DNA of 64,000 bases, taken from Agapetus fuscipes. Taxonomy: Eukaryota; Arthropoda; Insecta; Trichoptera; Glossosomatidae. Shown here one piece after another: positions 1-9,610 of this stretch. The stretch's first letter is position 1. Each line of letters opens with the position of its first letter. The translations under genes were made by a program, and so were the position numbers. The stretch is taken from assembly GCA_951799405.1 (NCBI GenBank), contig OX637354.1, forward strand, positions 3,839,002-3,903,001, in the 5' to 3' direction. Below the pieces are notes generated by a model. That model had not been told where the DNA came from. It did no database searches and was given only the letters and a program-made list of their open reading frames with translations.

Positions 1-46
1 ACTTCGCATATTCCCTCCCCTCGATCGCGTTTTACACAAAAATATG

Positions 47-288
47 TATGCGGCTGACCACCCATGCTATAAAAAATGGTTCACTTTGCCAATGTCACCT
101 CTGTTTCAGGGAAGGACGGTAAGAGTTGCAGGGGGTGTGTCTATTTGAGATTTGGTTTTTATGTTGTAGGTTCACATGAGGCATGTGCAAACGCAAACTT
201 GTACGTGTCTGGTTGTGAGAATGTATGTAATGTGAATCTCCAATGTAATATATCTTTGCAACTTAGATTAGATTAGATTAGATTAGAT
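47..288 (+). repeat. RTE-tail copy, (ATTAG)n type
   Basis: Starts at the internal TATGCGGCTGACC position rather than at TTCCTTGACTT, and ends in five ATTAG units. Its open frame of about 66 codons is repeat sequence seen in many copies, not a gene. Positions 1-46 hold nothing recognisable. Confidence 0.85.
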
Positions 289-369
289 GTATGAAAACTA
301 AATCACTCAATAGAGGTGATGTTGCATCTTCCATACATTGTTGTGTTAAAACGGATTCACACAATGTTT

Positions 370-945
370 ATAATAATAAAATTAAGATGATTTTTTTGGT
401 AGGCGCTGTTTTTGTGTTGATCACACTTCAAGAGTCCTCTACGAGCTTGGTCGTCGCTGTAGAAAGCGCTAATTCTTAAGCAAGAACCAGTTGCTGTAAG
501 GCTGAATGTGTTTTTGGTGACCGGTCTTCTAATCTAATCAAATCTAAGTTGCAAAGATATTTTACGTTGGAGATTCACATTATACGCATTCTCACAAGCA
601 GACACGTACAAATTTGCGCTTGCACGTGCCGCATGTGAACCTACAGCATAAAAACCAAATCTTAAATGGGCGTACACCCTGCAACTCTTGCCGTTCATCC
701 CTCAGTTCAAACAGGAGTGACATTGGCAAAGTGAACCATTTTTACAGCATGGGTGGTAAGCCGCTTACCAACCTATAAGTCAAGGAACTTCGGTAAAGGT
801 AGGTACCTATATGCATTCTTCAACCCAGCATAGAGTAGGTATATTTGAAAATATAAATGTTATACTTTGTATGCTTCACCGGGATTCGAACACACGACCT
901 TCCATTCACGAGTCCGAAGCGTTACCACTAGACTACGGACCGGTC
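370..945 (-). repeat. SINE-1, split by an RTE-tail
   Basis: On the minus strand it has a tRNA-like head (B box GGTTCGAA region near 895; A box TAGTCTAGTGG near 930) and the SINE-1 body and 3' end near 370-400, beside TAATAATAAA. The body is broken after GACCGGTCTT and resumes at CGGTAAAGG, with an RTE-tail between. The trinucleotide CTT is repeated on both sides of the insert. Confidence 0.85.
529..787 (-). repeat. RTE-tail nested in SINE-1
   Basis: Complete copy on the minus strand, from CTAATCTAATC at its 3' end to AAGTCAAGGAA at its 5' end. Both ends are exact against the SINE-1 consensus, so this shows the module moving as a unit of about 259 bp. Confidence 0.88.
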
Positions 946-1141
946 ATATTATATTCGGGTATAAGGGAGAAAGAATTTCAATGGATTCCTGCGTTCACAT
1001 AAAAGCACTTAAAGCACATTACAGCCAAGTAAATAAATTAAACCTTTAGTTGGTTTTAGCGGTAGTGCGTGGACAGGCAAATGCTACCAAAACTATTTAT
1101 GCTAGTAAAATTTAGTAAGGTAGGTATACACCTACCAACTT

Positions 1142-1973
1142 AATAATAATAATAATAATAATAATATCAGGCTAATTTATTTTAAATTACAAATGATAAG
1201 AGAGCGCCATTTTTGTGTGTGTCACACCTCAAGGGCCCTCTCCGATCATGGATAAGACTTTCTAAATAGGTGTGTCTTGAGTGCTCCGCGAAATACATCC
1301 ATAGATTTGGAGTTCTTCACTCCGGGTGGCAGTCTGTTCCACTCCACCGGACCCGCAACACGGAAAGCGCGGTCTCCGAAATTTGTACGAATCTGACGGC
1401 GTGGCTGAACCAAATTGACTACTTCATCGCCCGCGGATCTGAGTGTCTGCCTCCTTACACCCATCTCAACAGGCAACATCATGTCAGTCAAATAAGGTGG
1501 AGCCAAGCCATTGATGGCTTTATATACCATCACACAAACACGGTAGACCACCCTCTCCGGGAAACGAAGCCAATGTAGTGTTTTTAACAGCGGAGTGATG
1601 TGAGCGAATTTGGGTATCCCGAATATGAGTCTTGCTGCCGAATTCAACACAGATTGAAAGCGATTGAACTGCTTCTTCGGTTGACCACTTTAAAGCGTCG
1701 AACAATAGTCAATCCGAGACACCACAAACGCGCCCACTAGGGTCTTGACTGCATCTGACGGTAAACACTTTCTAATAGCCTTAATTTGGCGTAGTGAAAA
1801 AAAAGAAGAAGCTATTGTGGCATCTATTTGCCTCTCCAGTGTCAGATTCCGATCCAGTAAGACTCCTAGAAGTCTCACCGAATCAGAAGGCTGGATTAGC
1901 TTACCTCCTATGGAGAGTGGTACTCCGTTCACTAATAGGTGATCACGCCTAGATGTGACTGCCCACTTGTATC
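1142..1973 (-). pseudogene. L2/CR1-like LINE 3' fragment, copy 1
   Basis: Minus-strand coding of the C-terminal part of a non-LTR reverse transcriptase: LLGVLLDRNLTLERQI, then FVVSRIDYCSTL, then WNRLPPGVKNSKSMDVF, ending HLFRKSYP at 1246. It is nearly identical to the fragment at 7630-8398. Here a TAA at about 1690 replaces the Tyr codon that keeps the other copy open. The 3' UTR ends in an (AAT)n tract at 1142-1165, as expected for L2/CR1-type priming. It is 5'-truncated and interrupted at 1974 by a hAT element. No endonuclease or catalytic (F/Y)xDD region is present, so it is inactive. Confidence 0.88.
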
Positions 1974-2865
1974 TAGGGAATGCAATCTCGGTATACCGAG
2001 ATCTCGAAATACCGAGATCTCGCATCAATCTTGAAAGACCAATCTCGCATCGCAAACAGTGCGAGATCTCGCAAGATTTGCGAGATCAAACGACAGCGCG
2101 CCACGTGTGCTATCAGCGCACGAGTGACGACGCGGGTGGACGCAATGCTGTTGGTGTTGCCTCTCTTGCTCCTACACCTACCCAATCTACTTCTGTGTTA
2201 ATACAACTCGACGAAGATGACGACGTGCCATTCTCATCAGTCTCTGCTAGAAACTTGCAGCTTTAAGCACAGCGGCGGCTCTTTAACCAATTACTTCAGG
2301 AAGAGTTGGAAAATACCCTGAAATCTTGTAAACGCTCTACTCCGGTTCCAATGCACACTTCAATGTCAACCCTAGAATCCAACATCAAAAAAGAACTGCA
2401 CCTTTTTTAATATGGCGGATCAAGAGGAAGATATTTACAGTATGCCTATGATAGTCTGGTGACAATAGTGCTGCCGAGCGTGGAATCTGAGAGGGCATTT
2501 TCTTCAGCAGGCTACGTATTGTCTCACGTAAGAAGCAGATTATCTGATGCCACGATTGACATTCTATGCTGCTTAAGGAGTTTTTTTCAAAAATCCATGC
2601 CATGAGTTAACTGATAAACATATTAAATGATTGTCTATGATTCTGATTAGCTTGTCTTTCGGATTCTATAAAAAAAAACACAACAAAAGTTTTTTAAATT
2701 TACTTTCCTTGTCAACCTAAAGCCAAATGACACTTTTTAGCAAAAAAATGTAACCATGTGGCCACTAAATGCGAGATCTTGCAAATACCGAGATCTCGCG
2801 AGATTGGATTTATATAATCTCGCAAATACCGAGATTGCGATTTTGCTGCAAGATTGCATTCCCTA
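1974..2865 (+). mobile_element. Non-autonomous hAT-type transposon
   Basis: Ends are TAGGGAATGCAATCTCG and, inverted, TTGCATTCCCTA. Flanks CTTGTATC (1966-1973) and TTTGTATC (2866-2873) are an 8-bp target duplication with one mismatch, the hAT-typical length. Both subterminal regions are packed with CGAGATCTCG and CGAGAT motifs, the usual arrangement for hAT transposase binding. It interrupts the L2-like LINE. At 892 bp it is far too short for a full transposase gene. Confidence 0.85.
2226..2603 (+). pseudogene. hAT transposase C-terminal remnant
   Basis: Translating across stops and one frame change gives a region ending in PSVESERAFSSAGYVLSHVR followed by SRLSDATID. This is the hAT dimerisation (hATC) signature, equivalent to the usual S-ER-FS-AG...RL family pattern. 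An upstream segment (RLFNQLLQEELENTL) precedes an in-frame TAA near 2408. The catalytic DDE portion is missing. It lies inside the element bounded at 1974 and 2865, showing that the element arose by internal deletion of an autonomous copy. Confidence 0.8.
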
Positions 2866-3155
2866 TTTGTATCTGTCTTTAATCTTTTGTCTTTAGTCGT
2901 ATACCTTCTCTTGATCGAAGACTTCCTACGACTCTCTATTTTGGTAACTTTGGACCCAGCGTGTTTTGCTATATAATCTATAATCTAAGTTGCAAAGATA
3001 AAGAGTATCTCTAGGTCTAATAAGTGACACACACACACACACATACAGACGGACGTTATTGCAAGATTGTATTTTTTGGCATGTCCTGCAGTAGGACAGC
3101 TCATTTCCGTGAAAGCCTCGAAAATATTTTTTCAAACCAAATCAACACTTTCTTC
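2866..3155. other. Unassigned, with small repeat relics
   Basis: Contains an RTE-tail end fragment on the minus strand (2971-3003) and a short (CA)n run near 3025-3042. The first ~30 bases may continue the interrupted LINE. No gene seen. Confidence 0.5.
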
Positions 3156-3596
3156 ACTGCATTTACGGAAGTGGCATTTCATCACAGCAGCGCCTGAAGT
3201 CGAGACACAGCTTCCTTAGTTCCGTGCAGCCCTTGTCTACGGATCCAGTGGCGGAAAAATTGCAAATGTGGAAAGAGGAATGCCCGGAGAGCTTTGTGCA
3301 GCCTGCAGAGAGCCTACCTCCAGGAAAAAACCTCGAGTGGCCCGTGTGGAAATCTATGAACAGATTGAGGACCAATGTTGGAAGAGCCCGGGCCAACATG
3401 CTGATCTGGGGATTTCTGGGACGGGAGGACTCTACACTATGTGAGTGTGGAGCTCAGAAAACTATGGAGCACCTGCGGTGTTGTCCCTCCTGTCCGACAA
3501 GCTGCTCCATGGATGATCTCTTTGCGGGAAACCAAAGAGCTGTAGACATTGCTCGTTACTGGGCCAATACGGTGTGAAGCTGACACGAAGAAGAAG
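3156..3596 (+). pseudogene. GAA-tailed LINE 3' end, RT C-terminal domain
   Basis: The frame at 3224-3577 encodes LRTNVGRARANMLIWGF then LCECGAQKTMEHLRCCPSC and ARYWANTV. This is the cysteine-rich C-terminal segment (CxC...H...C..C pattern) found after the reverse transcriptase in jockey/I-group LINEs. The element ends GACACGAAGAAGAAG. A perfect 12-bp target duplication, AACACTTTCTTC, lies at 3144-3155 and 3597-3608, so this is a 441-bp 5'-truncated insertion. The same family occurs on the minus strand at 46847-47183. Confidence 0.88.
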
Positions 3597-3609
3597 AACA
3601 CTTTCTTCG

Positions 3610-3782
3610 TAGCCTTCGGCTAGCAAGAAAGTAAAAAGTGTGAATATCCTGAAGTTTAGAATTTTTTCATCAGCACTTTTTTCTTATTAGTTCACTTGCT
3701 TTAAGAACTTACTCCCAATATTATGTTTTATCCACAATTTCTCACATCAGTGAACCACCACTTATTTAGTTTTGACCTGAAA
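3610..3782 (-). repeat. MITE-N fragment
   Basis: Matches the right half of the MITE-N copy at 36571-37026 (tracts AGTTCACTTGCTTTAAGAA and ATTATGTTTTATCCACAATT), but the terminal inverted repeat is not intact. Confidence 0.6.
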
Positions 3783-3928
3783 ATAATAAGAATATTCGGA
3801 TAATTTATTTGGTGAGCGCTGTTTTTGTGTGAATCACACCCCAAGAGCCCTCTGCGAGCTTGGTCGTCGCCATAGGAAGCGCCAATTCTCACGCAAGACC
3901 CAATTGCTGTGGAACGGTTTATGGTGGC
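3783..3928 (-). repeat. SINE-1, 3' part
   Basis: Carries the SINE-1 3' end (TTTATTTGGTGAGCGCTG, CACACCCCAAGAGCCCTCT) but stops before the tRNA-like head. A short RTE-tail end (ACAACTTAGATTATAG) follows at 3933-3952. Confidence 0.82.
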
Positions 3929-3952
3929 GATTTACAACTTAGATTATAGATG

Positions 3953-4333
3953 ATAAAAAATACAGCTAACGCTTCTTGGTTGAGTGCCGAATAGTTCTTT
4001 GTCTGTATTTTTTGTTGATTTATTCAATATTTATAGGATTTTGGGTCCCCGTGGATCCCGCAGACCTATCTAGGGTCCATCTGGGATCCCGAACGCGTCT
4101 CAAGTCAAATTACAACAAATTAAGCGCGTGAAACGACAATCCCGGGGTGGGTCTTCCATAAACAAGGGAAGCAGAAAAAATTTCGACGGGGGGCGCGCCC
4201 CTCTGTGTTAAACGACGATAAAAACCAATGATAGATAAAAGCGGAGACAAGAAATGAACCTTTTAGGTAGGACGATTTTTGTTGTATCTCACGTTCTACT
4301 GAAATTAGTTTATTTATAGCTACAGCGCTAAGA
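3953..4333. other. No recognisable feature
   Basis: Moderate GC with short GGATCCCG-like duplications at 4045-4095. No reading frame or known repeat recognised. Confidence 0.5.
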
Positions 4334-4950
4334 CCGGTCGATAGCTCAGTTGGTAGAGTGCTTGCATTCCATGTACTGGGGGCTGTCCATATATTACGTC
4401 ATTCGCATTAAGGGGGGGGGGGGGGTCTGGTCTGCGGATAATGGCAAATGATGTACGAGTACCAAAAGTGACGTCGTTCTTGTAAATACCAATTTCTACA
4501 AAATATACAAAATATTATGTAAGTAATATAATATTATTGATTATTAAGCTCATCCATTATTACAGCAAGAGGGGGGGAGGAGGTCATTAGATAATGACTA
4601 TAGGATGATTGTAAGGGGGGGGGGGGGTCGAAAATCGGCCAAAATCGATGACGTAATTTATGGAAGTCCCCTAGAGAGCTCGAGTTCGAATCCCATCGAT
4701 GGTGTCCGAAATGATTTCCTGTTTGGGTGTTTATTTCAAACGCAAAATAAAATACCGGCATGGTTTACTCAACCTTCACAAGAAATGAGTACCAGCCCTC
4801 CCGGGAGCTGAGAAACCCCCACTTCAACTGAAGTGGTTGACGTAAGGCCAGCTCCCTTACCTGTAAAAATAAATAGTATAACTCGCCACATGCGACAACT
4901 TGGGGGATAACGCGGCAATAAGTTACACTATATGTGTAGCTTAGTTGCGT
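4334..4950 (+). repeat. SINE-2, interrupted by MITE-D
   Basis: The head has a strong RNA polymerase III A box (TAGCTCAGTTGG) at 4341 and B box (GTTCGAATCCC) at 4683. The body contains the hairpin CCACTTCAACTGAAGTGG and ends GTGTAGCTTAGTTGCG. MITE-D is inserted within the tRNA-like head, between the A and B boxes, so this copy cannot be transcribed normally. Confidence 0.87.
4376..4671. mobile_element. MITE-D copy 1
   Basis: Terminal inverted repeats of the form GGGGCYGTCCATAAATTACG, with long G runs just inside each end. A TA dinucleotide flanks both sides (4374-4375, 4672-4673). Sister copies lie at 10727-11016 and 18395-18685. No transposase coding. The superfamily is not assigned. Confidence 0.83.
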
Positions 4951-5061
4951 TTAAGTCTTCCATACGCTCATTACCTACAATCTTTTCGAAAGCGTCTGCT
5001 ATTGAGTGTGCATGGAGATACAATCTCAAAAGCTAAAACATCTACTGAACTTATTAACTGT

Positions 5062-5302
5062 TATGCGGCTGACCACCCATGATATAAAAATTGGTTCACT
5101 TTGCCAATGTCACCCCTGTTTCAGGGAAGGACGGCAAGAGTTGCAAGGCTTATGGTCATTTGAGATTGGGTTTTTATATTGTAGGTCCACATGCGGCATG
5201 TGTTAGCGCGAAATTATACATATCTGCTTGTGGGAATGCATTTAGTGTAAATCTTAAATGATATATATCTTTGTAGCTTAGATAAGATTAGATTAGATTA
5301 GA
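5062..5302 (+). repeat. RTE-tail copy, (ATTAG)n type
   Basis: Begins at TATGCGGCTGACC, like the copy at 47, and so lacks the first ~22 bases of the module. The 3' end is GCTTAGATAAGATTAGATTAG. Confidence 0.85.
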
Positions 5303-6049
5303 ACTTAAAATGTGTGATGTGAAAATGATTCTTTCCATACAAAATGACAAGCTTACAAGGGTCTTACAATGAATAAAATTGTGGCGTCGCACGGCAGGGT
5401 TGCTAGGGAAAGGGCAAACAATTAATGCTTTGCTTCTAGTTGACCGTAGTCACAAATTTGGAACATCTGCATACAGCTTTCCGTTTCTTTTATATTGATC
5501 TATTGACAACCCGATACAAATTATACATTGGTATTTTTGTTTATCAACAATGTGACTAAATCAATTATTTTAATTCACAAACAATGTCAACGCTTTGTTT
5601 TTAATTACAAGCAATCAATCCACGAGATAAAACAATTCTCAGTCGTTGAAAAGACAATAAAATATAAACAGATTTCGTGAAAAATGCAAACAGAGCTCTG
5701 CCATTTTGTAAACAATGGAGCCATTATTTGAATTTGAAATTCGAACGCAGATAAGATTTCTAATGTTGCCTTTTTGAAATCCATAGACAATAAGATAGCG
5801 GCTGTTGGAGCAATCTGTTTTTAATGTTTTTTTTTTATACCTACCAAGTTTTTTTTTTTTTATCTCTTATGATATCTGAAACCATTCATGGATTTTGAAT
5901 TGTTTTAAATCAGCAACTTAGATTTTATTTATGGATAGATTAGATTTAAGCATTTTGGAAAGTTATCTAACGTTTATTGTTTTTTATTAGATCGAATCTA
6001 CTTTTAAAAATGTTTGTCGATAAGCACGATTTATTCAGCTGAGATGAAA
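5303..6049. other. AT-rich, no gene
   Basis: A segment near 5380-5440 (GGGTTGCTAGGGAAAGGGCAA) recurs at 29455-29500 and 56725-56750. There are T runs at 5828-5870 and an RTE-tail end relic near 5912-5950. Confidence 0.5.
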
Positions 6050-6323
6050 CCTATTTAATTTTTATAAGTAATTATAAAAAATTATAAAAAACACAGAGTT
6101 TTATTTTCACAAATTGAGTTTTTATTTCCACCTCAAGTACTTTCGACTTATTCACGTCATTATCAAGAGGATACTCTTGAATAAGTCGAAAGTACTTGAG
6201 GTGGAAATAAAAACTCAATTTGTGAAAATAAAACTCTGTGTTTTTTATAATTTTTTATAATTACTTATAAAAATGAATTTTCACTGTGTGAATACACAAA
6301 CTTTAAAAAGCCTATTTAATTTT
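6050..6323. mobile_element. Hairpin element HP1, perfect 94-bp arms
   Basis: Arms 6061-6154 and 6178-6271 are exact reverse complements over 94 bp, with a 23-nt loop. A 39-bp single-copy 3' extension (containing TTTTCACTGTGTGAAT) follows the right arm. The direct repeat CCTATTTAATTTT flanks the whole at 6050-6062 and 6311-6323. The perfect arms imply recent formation or gene conversion. A GTCGAAA core lies on the minus strand near 6138-6170. Confidence 0.88.
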
Positions 6324-6326
6324 ACC

Positions 6327-6510
6327 TATAATCTATGTTGAAAAGATATATTACATTTAATCTTAATATTAAATGCATTCTTATAAGCAGACACGTATAA
6401 GTTCGCGCTAACACATGCCGCATGTGGACCTACAATATAAAAACTCAATCTCAAATTAACATAAGCCCGGCAACTCTTGCCGACCTTTTCTGAAACACGG
6501 GTGACTTTGG
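6327..6510 (-). repeat. RTE-tail, 5' part missing
   Basis: Minus-strand copy running to CACGGGTGACTTTGG, then replaced by SINE-2 sequence. Confidence 0.8.
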
Positions 6511-6604
6511 GGGATGATAAACCCCCGATTCAACTGAAGTGGTTAGCGTAAGTCTTACTTACCTGTAAAAATAAATAGATTCCACTCACCACATGCGATC
6601 CCTT
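6511..6604 (+). repeat. SINE-2 internal fragment
   Basis: Contains ATTCAACTGAAGTGGTTAGC and ACCTGTAAAAATAAATAG of the SINE-2 body. Head and 3' end are absent. Confidence 0.75.
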
Positions 6605-7230
6605 TCAGCAAGAACTTGATGGTTTTAAAAATCTTAATCTGCTTAGGTTACTTATAAAAGGTAACATAAATTTGGGACCTCTAAAAAGTCATTCAAAATC
6701 TAAATTGCATCGTTAATCTTAAATTTTACATCTTCAAATCCAAAAAATAAACCACGTTTGAAAAGATTTTGACTTTGAAAAAGTAATTGAAAGTCTAGGG
6801 GCGCTAAGAAAATATGTGTTTCTTTTGAAAAATTGCACCGTATGCGAAATAAAAGAAGTTGTACAATTATTTGTGTACACACATACGACAGAAGATGCAT
6901 GGTCTCCGGCTAATACAACCATGGACATAATGCCATAAAACCATTTGTCAAGTCTGAACTTGGTTCTGACGGACGTAGTATTTAAGTAGTTTAGTACAGT
7001 TGGCAAGTAGGTACATAAAATATTGACTGAAGATTTCACGAATAAAACTACAAGCAAGTTCTTATCTAATCATATTTGAAACTTACAATGAGTTTAACTT
7101 TACTTTCTACTTCTCTTCTTCTAACACGAATAATCAAATAAATTTGAGTGCGATTGAATATGATTTGTGATAAACGAAAAATCTTGAAATCGGCTTATGG
7201 ATCCTGGGAAAAGGACGTCTAGCTATCTAC
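6605..7230. other. AT-rich, no gene
   Basis: Frames here (for example 6734-7057 on the minus strand) show no recognisable domain and no repeat family that I can match. Confidence 0.45.
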
Positions 7231-7378
7231 ATAATCTATAAGCTATTATCTAAGTTCTTAACATTTAAAATTCATATTAAATGCAGCCCACTAACACTCG
7301 CTTACAAATGCTGCACGAGTTCTTAAAAATTAAAAACCAAATCTCAAATGAGCATTATCCCTGCAACTTTTGCCGACT
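7231..7378 (-). repeat. RTE-tail, diverged
   Basis: Diverged minus-strand copy, truncated at CTTTTGCCGACTATG. Confidence 0.7.
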
Positions 7379-7629
7379 ATGTATAAATCAACACATAACA
7401 AAACATCACAAGACAGAAAACACCATAAACGGCATGACAAAAAATTGAGACATGAGATACTGGAACTCATGCATATATGTAGGTATTATTTGGTAAAGCT
7501 ATAAAAAAATCAACAGCCCTAAATAAAAATCTAACTAAGCCACACATAAAGAGCAACTTCTTACCGCGTTATCTCCAGATGGTTATGGCGTGTGGAAGCT
7601 TTTTTTTTGTGTTTGTAATGTTTGGTCAT
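7379..7629. repeat. TGT-repeat arm with SINE-2 fragment
   Basis: 7379-7460 is rich in ACATAACAAAACATCAC. 7539-7600 holds a minus-strand SINE-2 3' end (AACTTCTTACCGCGTTATC). The opposite TGT-repeat arm resumes at 8399 after the LINE insertion. Confidence 0.55.
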
Positions 7630-8398
7630 GTGATAATAATAATAATAATATCAGGCTAATTTATTTTAAATTACAAATGATAAGAGAGCGCCGTTTTTGT
7701 GTGTGTCACACCTCAAGGGCCCTCTCCGATCATGGATAAGACTTTCTAAATAGGTGTGTCTTGAGTGCTCCGCGAAATACATCCATAGATTTGGAGTTCT
7801 TCACTCCGGGTGGCAGTCTGTTCCACTCCACCGGACCCGCAACACGGAAAGCGCGGTCTCCGAAATTTGTACGAATCTGACGGCGTGGCTGAACCAAATT
7901 GACTACTTCATCGCCCGCGGATCTGAGTGTCTGCCTCCTTACACCCATCTCAACAGGCAACATCATGTCAGTCAAATAAGGTGGAGCCAAGCCATTGATG
8001 GCTTTATATACCATCACACAAACACGGTAGACCACCCTCTCCGGGAAACGAAGCCAATGTAGTGTTTTTAACAGCGGAGTGATGTGAGCGAATTTGGGTA
8101 TCCCGAATATGAGTCTTGCTGCCGAATTCAACACAGATTGAAAGCGATTGAACTGCTTCTTTGGCTGACCACTATAAAGCGTCGAACAATAGTCAATCCG
8201 AGACACCACAAACGCGCTCACTAGGGTCTTGACTGCATCTGACGGTAAACACTTTCTAATAGCCTTAATTTGGCGTAGTGAAAAAAAAGAAGAAGCTATT
8301 GTGGCATCTATTTGCCTCTCCAGTGTCAGATTCCGATCCAGTAAGACTCCTAGAAGTCTCACTGAATCAGAAGGCTGGATTAGCTTACCTCCTATGAT
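7630..8398 (-). pseudogene. L2/CR1-like LINE 3' fragment, copy 2
   Basis: A continuous 210-codon minus-strand frame (7730-8362) covers the region after the catalytic core to the normal C-terminus, from LLGVLLDRNLTLERQI to HLFRKSYP. It is almost identical to 1142-1973 but lacks that copy's nonsense codon. The 3' UTR ends ATCAGGCTAATTTATT before an (AAT)n tail. It is 5'-truncated just upstream of KLIQPSDSMRLLG. A 14-bp tandem duplication (ACCTCCTATGATGT) sits at the 5' junction. High similarity of the two copies indicates recent activity or a duplication. Confidence 0.88.
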
Positions 8399-8505
8399 GT
8401 ACCTCCTATGATGTACTGTTATTGTGATGTTCTTTCATGTGTAGTTATGTCATATGTTGTTCGGTCATGTGTCGTTTTGTCACTGTAACTTTCTTATCCT
8501 TTAAC
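8399..8505. repeat. TGT-repeat arm
   Basis: TTCTTTCATGTGTAGTTATG and TTTTGTCACTGT motifs. It is the other side of the repeat interrupted by the LINE at 7630-8398. Confidence 0.55.
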
Positions 8506-8842
8506 CTATTTTGGGACCAATTCACTTAACTTCTGAGCTTGGCTTACTGTCCCCATCAGAACGGCATTCAAACCCAAGAGAAGGCGGCAACTTTTGACTG
8601 GATTATTGTATTGTATGGCTAGCCTACAGGACATGAGGGGGTGGTATGGAGGATAGGGGGACTAAGGCTGTATTTACCACAATAAATGTTGAATGATGTG
8701 ATTGTCGGTTCAGCCAAAACAGCAAAAAATAAAGTCAAACCATCAGAGAAACATGAGAAGGATCCCTGTGTGAAATAGGCGATGTAATTTGTGACACCAT
8801 GGCAGTAATGTTTAATTTAAATTAATTAACATTTCATTATTT
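8506..8842. other. No recognisable gene
   Basis: Single-copy within the window as far as I can see. It resembles a LINE 3' UTR in composition, but I cannot assign it. Confidence 0.4.
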
Positions 8843-9281
8843 CTTGACTTATATGTTAGTATGAGGCTGGTCATCTATGCTGATGAAAGAAGTATGTAAG
8901 GACCGAAAAAAAATGGCGGCTGACCTGTAGGTAATGTAGGCGGCTAAGGCCAAGAATCAATTTTCATTTTTATAGATGTTTTGTAGATTTTTTAGTTAGT
9001 GTTTGTTTGTTTGTATAACTGGATGTAATTAATTGCTTGTATTCCTTGACTTATAGGTTGGTATGAGGATGGCCATCCATGCTGTAAAAAAATTTGCCAA
9101 TGTCACTCTTGCTTAGGGAAGGTCGGAAAAAGTTGCAGGGCTTAGCTTCATTTGAGGATTGGTATTTGAATTGTAAGTAGGTACCTACGCATGCAGCATT
9201 TGTAAGCGCTAACTTCACGTGTCTATTGTGGGCATGCATTTAATATGAATTTGAAATGTTAATATGCCTTTGCATCTTAGT
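8843..9281 (+). repeat. RTE 3' end with RTE-tail
   Basis: 8843-8882 is a short RTE-tail 5' piece. 8883-8955 encodes the RTE C-terminus (MKEVCKDRKK, then a disturbed end). The 3' UTR follows, and a full RTE-tail runs from 9047 to 9281. One of several loci joining the tail to RTE coding sequence. Confidence 0.8.
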
Positions 9282-9568
9282 CGTTAGCTCAGTTGGTAGA
9301 ATGCTTGCATTCCATGCCGTGGGTCCGGGTTCGAATCCCACTGAGGGTTTCAGAAATGAATTCCCGTTTCGGTGTTTATTTCAAACCTTAAAATAAAATA
9401 CCGGCAAGGTTCACTCAGCCTTCACAAGCACTGAGTACCAGCCCCCTCTTCAACTGAAGTGGTTGGGGTAAGGCCGGCCCCCTTACCTTTAAAAAAAAAT
9501 AGATTCAACTCGCCACATGCGGGGATAACGCGGCAAGAAGTTACACTATATGTGTAGCTTAGTTGAAA
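9282..9568 (+). repeat. SINE-2, near full length
   Basis: A box TTAGCTCAGTTGG near 9288, B box GGGTTCGAATCCC near 9328, and 3' end GTGTAGCTTAGTTG. It begins directly at the end of the preceding RTE-tail. An RTE-tail fragment on the minus strand follows at 9574-9610. Confidence 0.87.
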
Positions 9569-9610
9569 TTACATTAGGCAGCCAGCTTCATACCAACCTG
9601 TTAGTCAATA

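Noticed and set aside
76..276. Recurring 60-75 codon frames in RTE-tail copies (also 5006, 16196, 16724, 35656, 52642, 62887)
   Set aside because: They arise because the repeat happens to be open in two frames. They lack a consistent start, are cut by truncation, and sit in a LINE 3' UTR.
4334..4700. Possible functional tRNA gene (A and B boxes)
   Set aside because: The cloverleaf is interrupted by MITE-D and the downstream SINE-2 body is present. Other heads are likewise SINE heads with poor acceptor stems.
9282..9568. SINE-2 sharing its 3' end with the RTE-tail
   Set aside because: Only AGCTTAG-TT matches near the ends; too short to claim a LINE partner.
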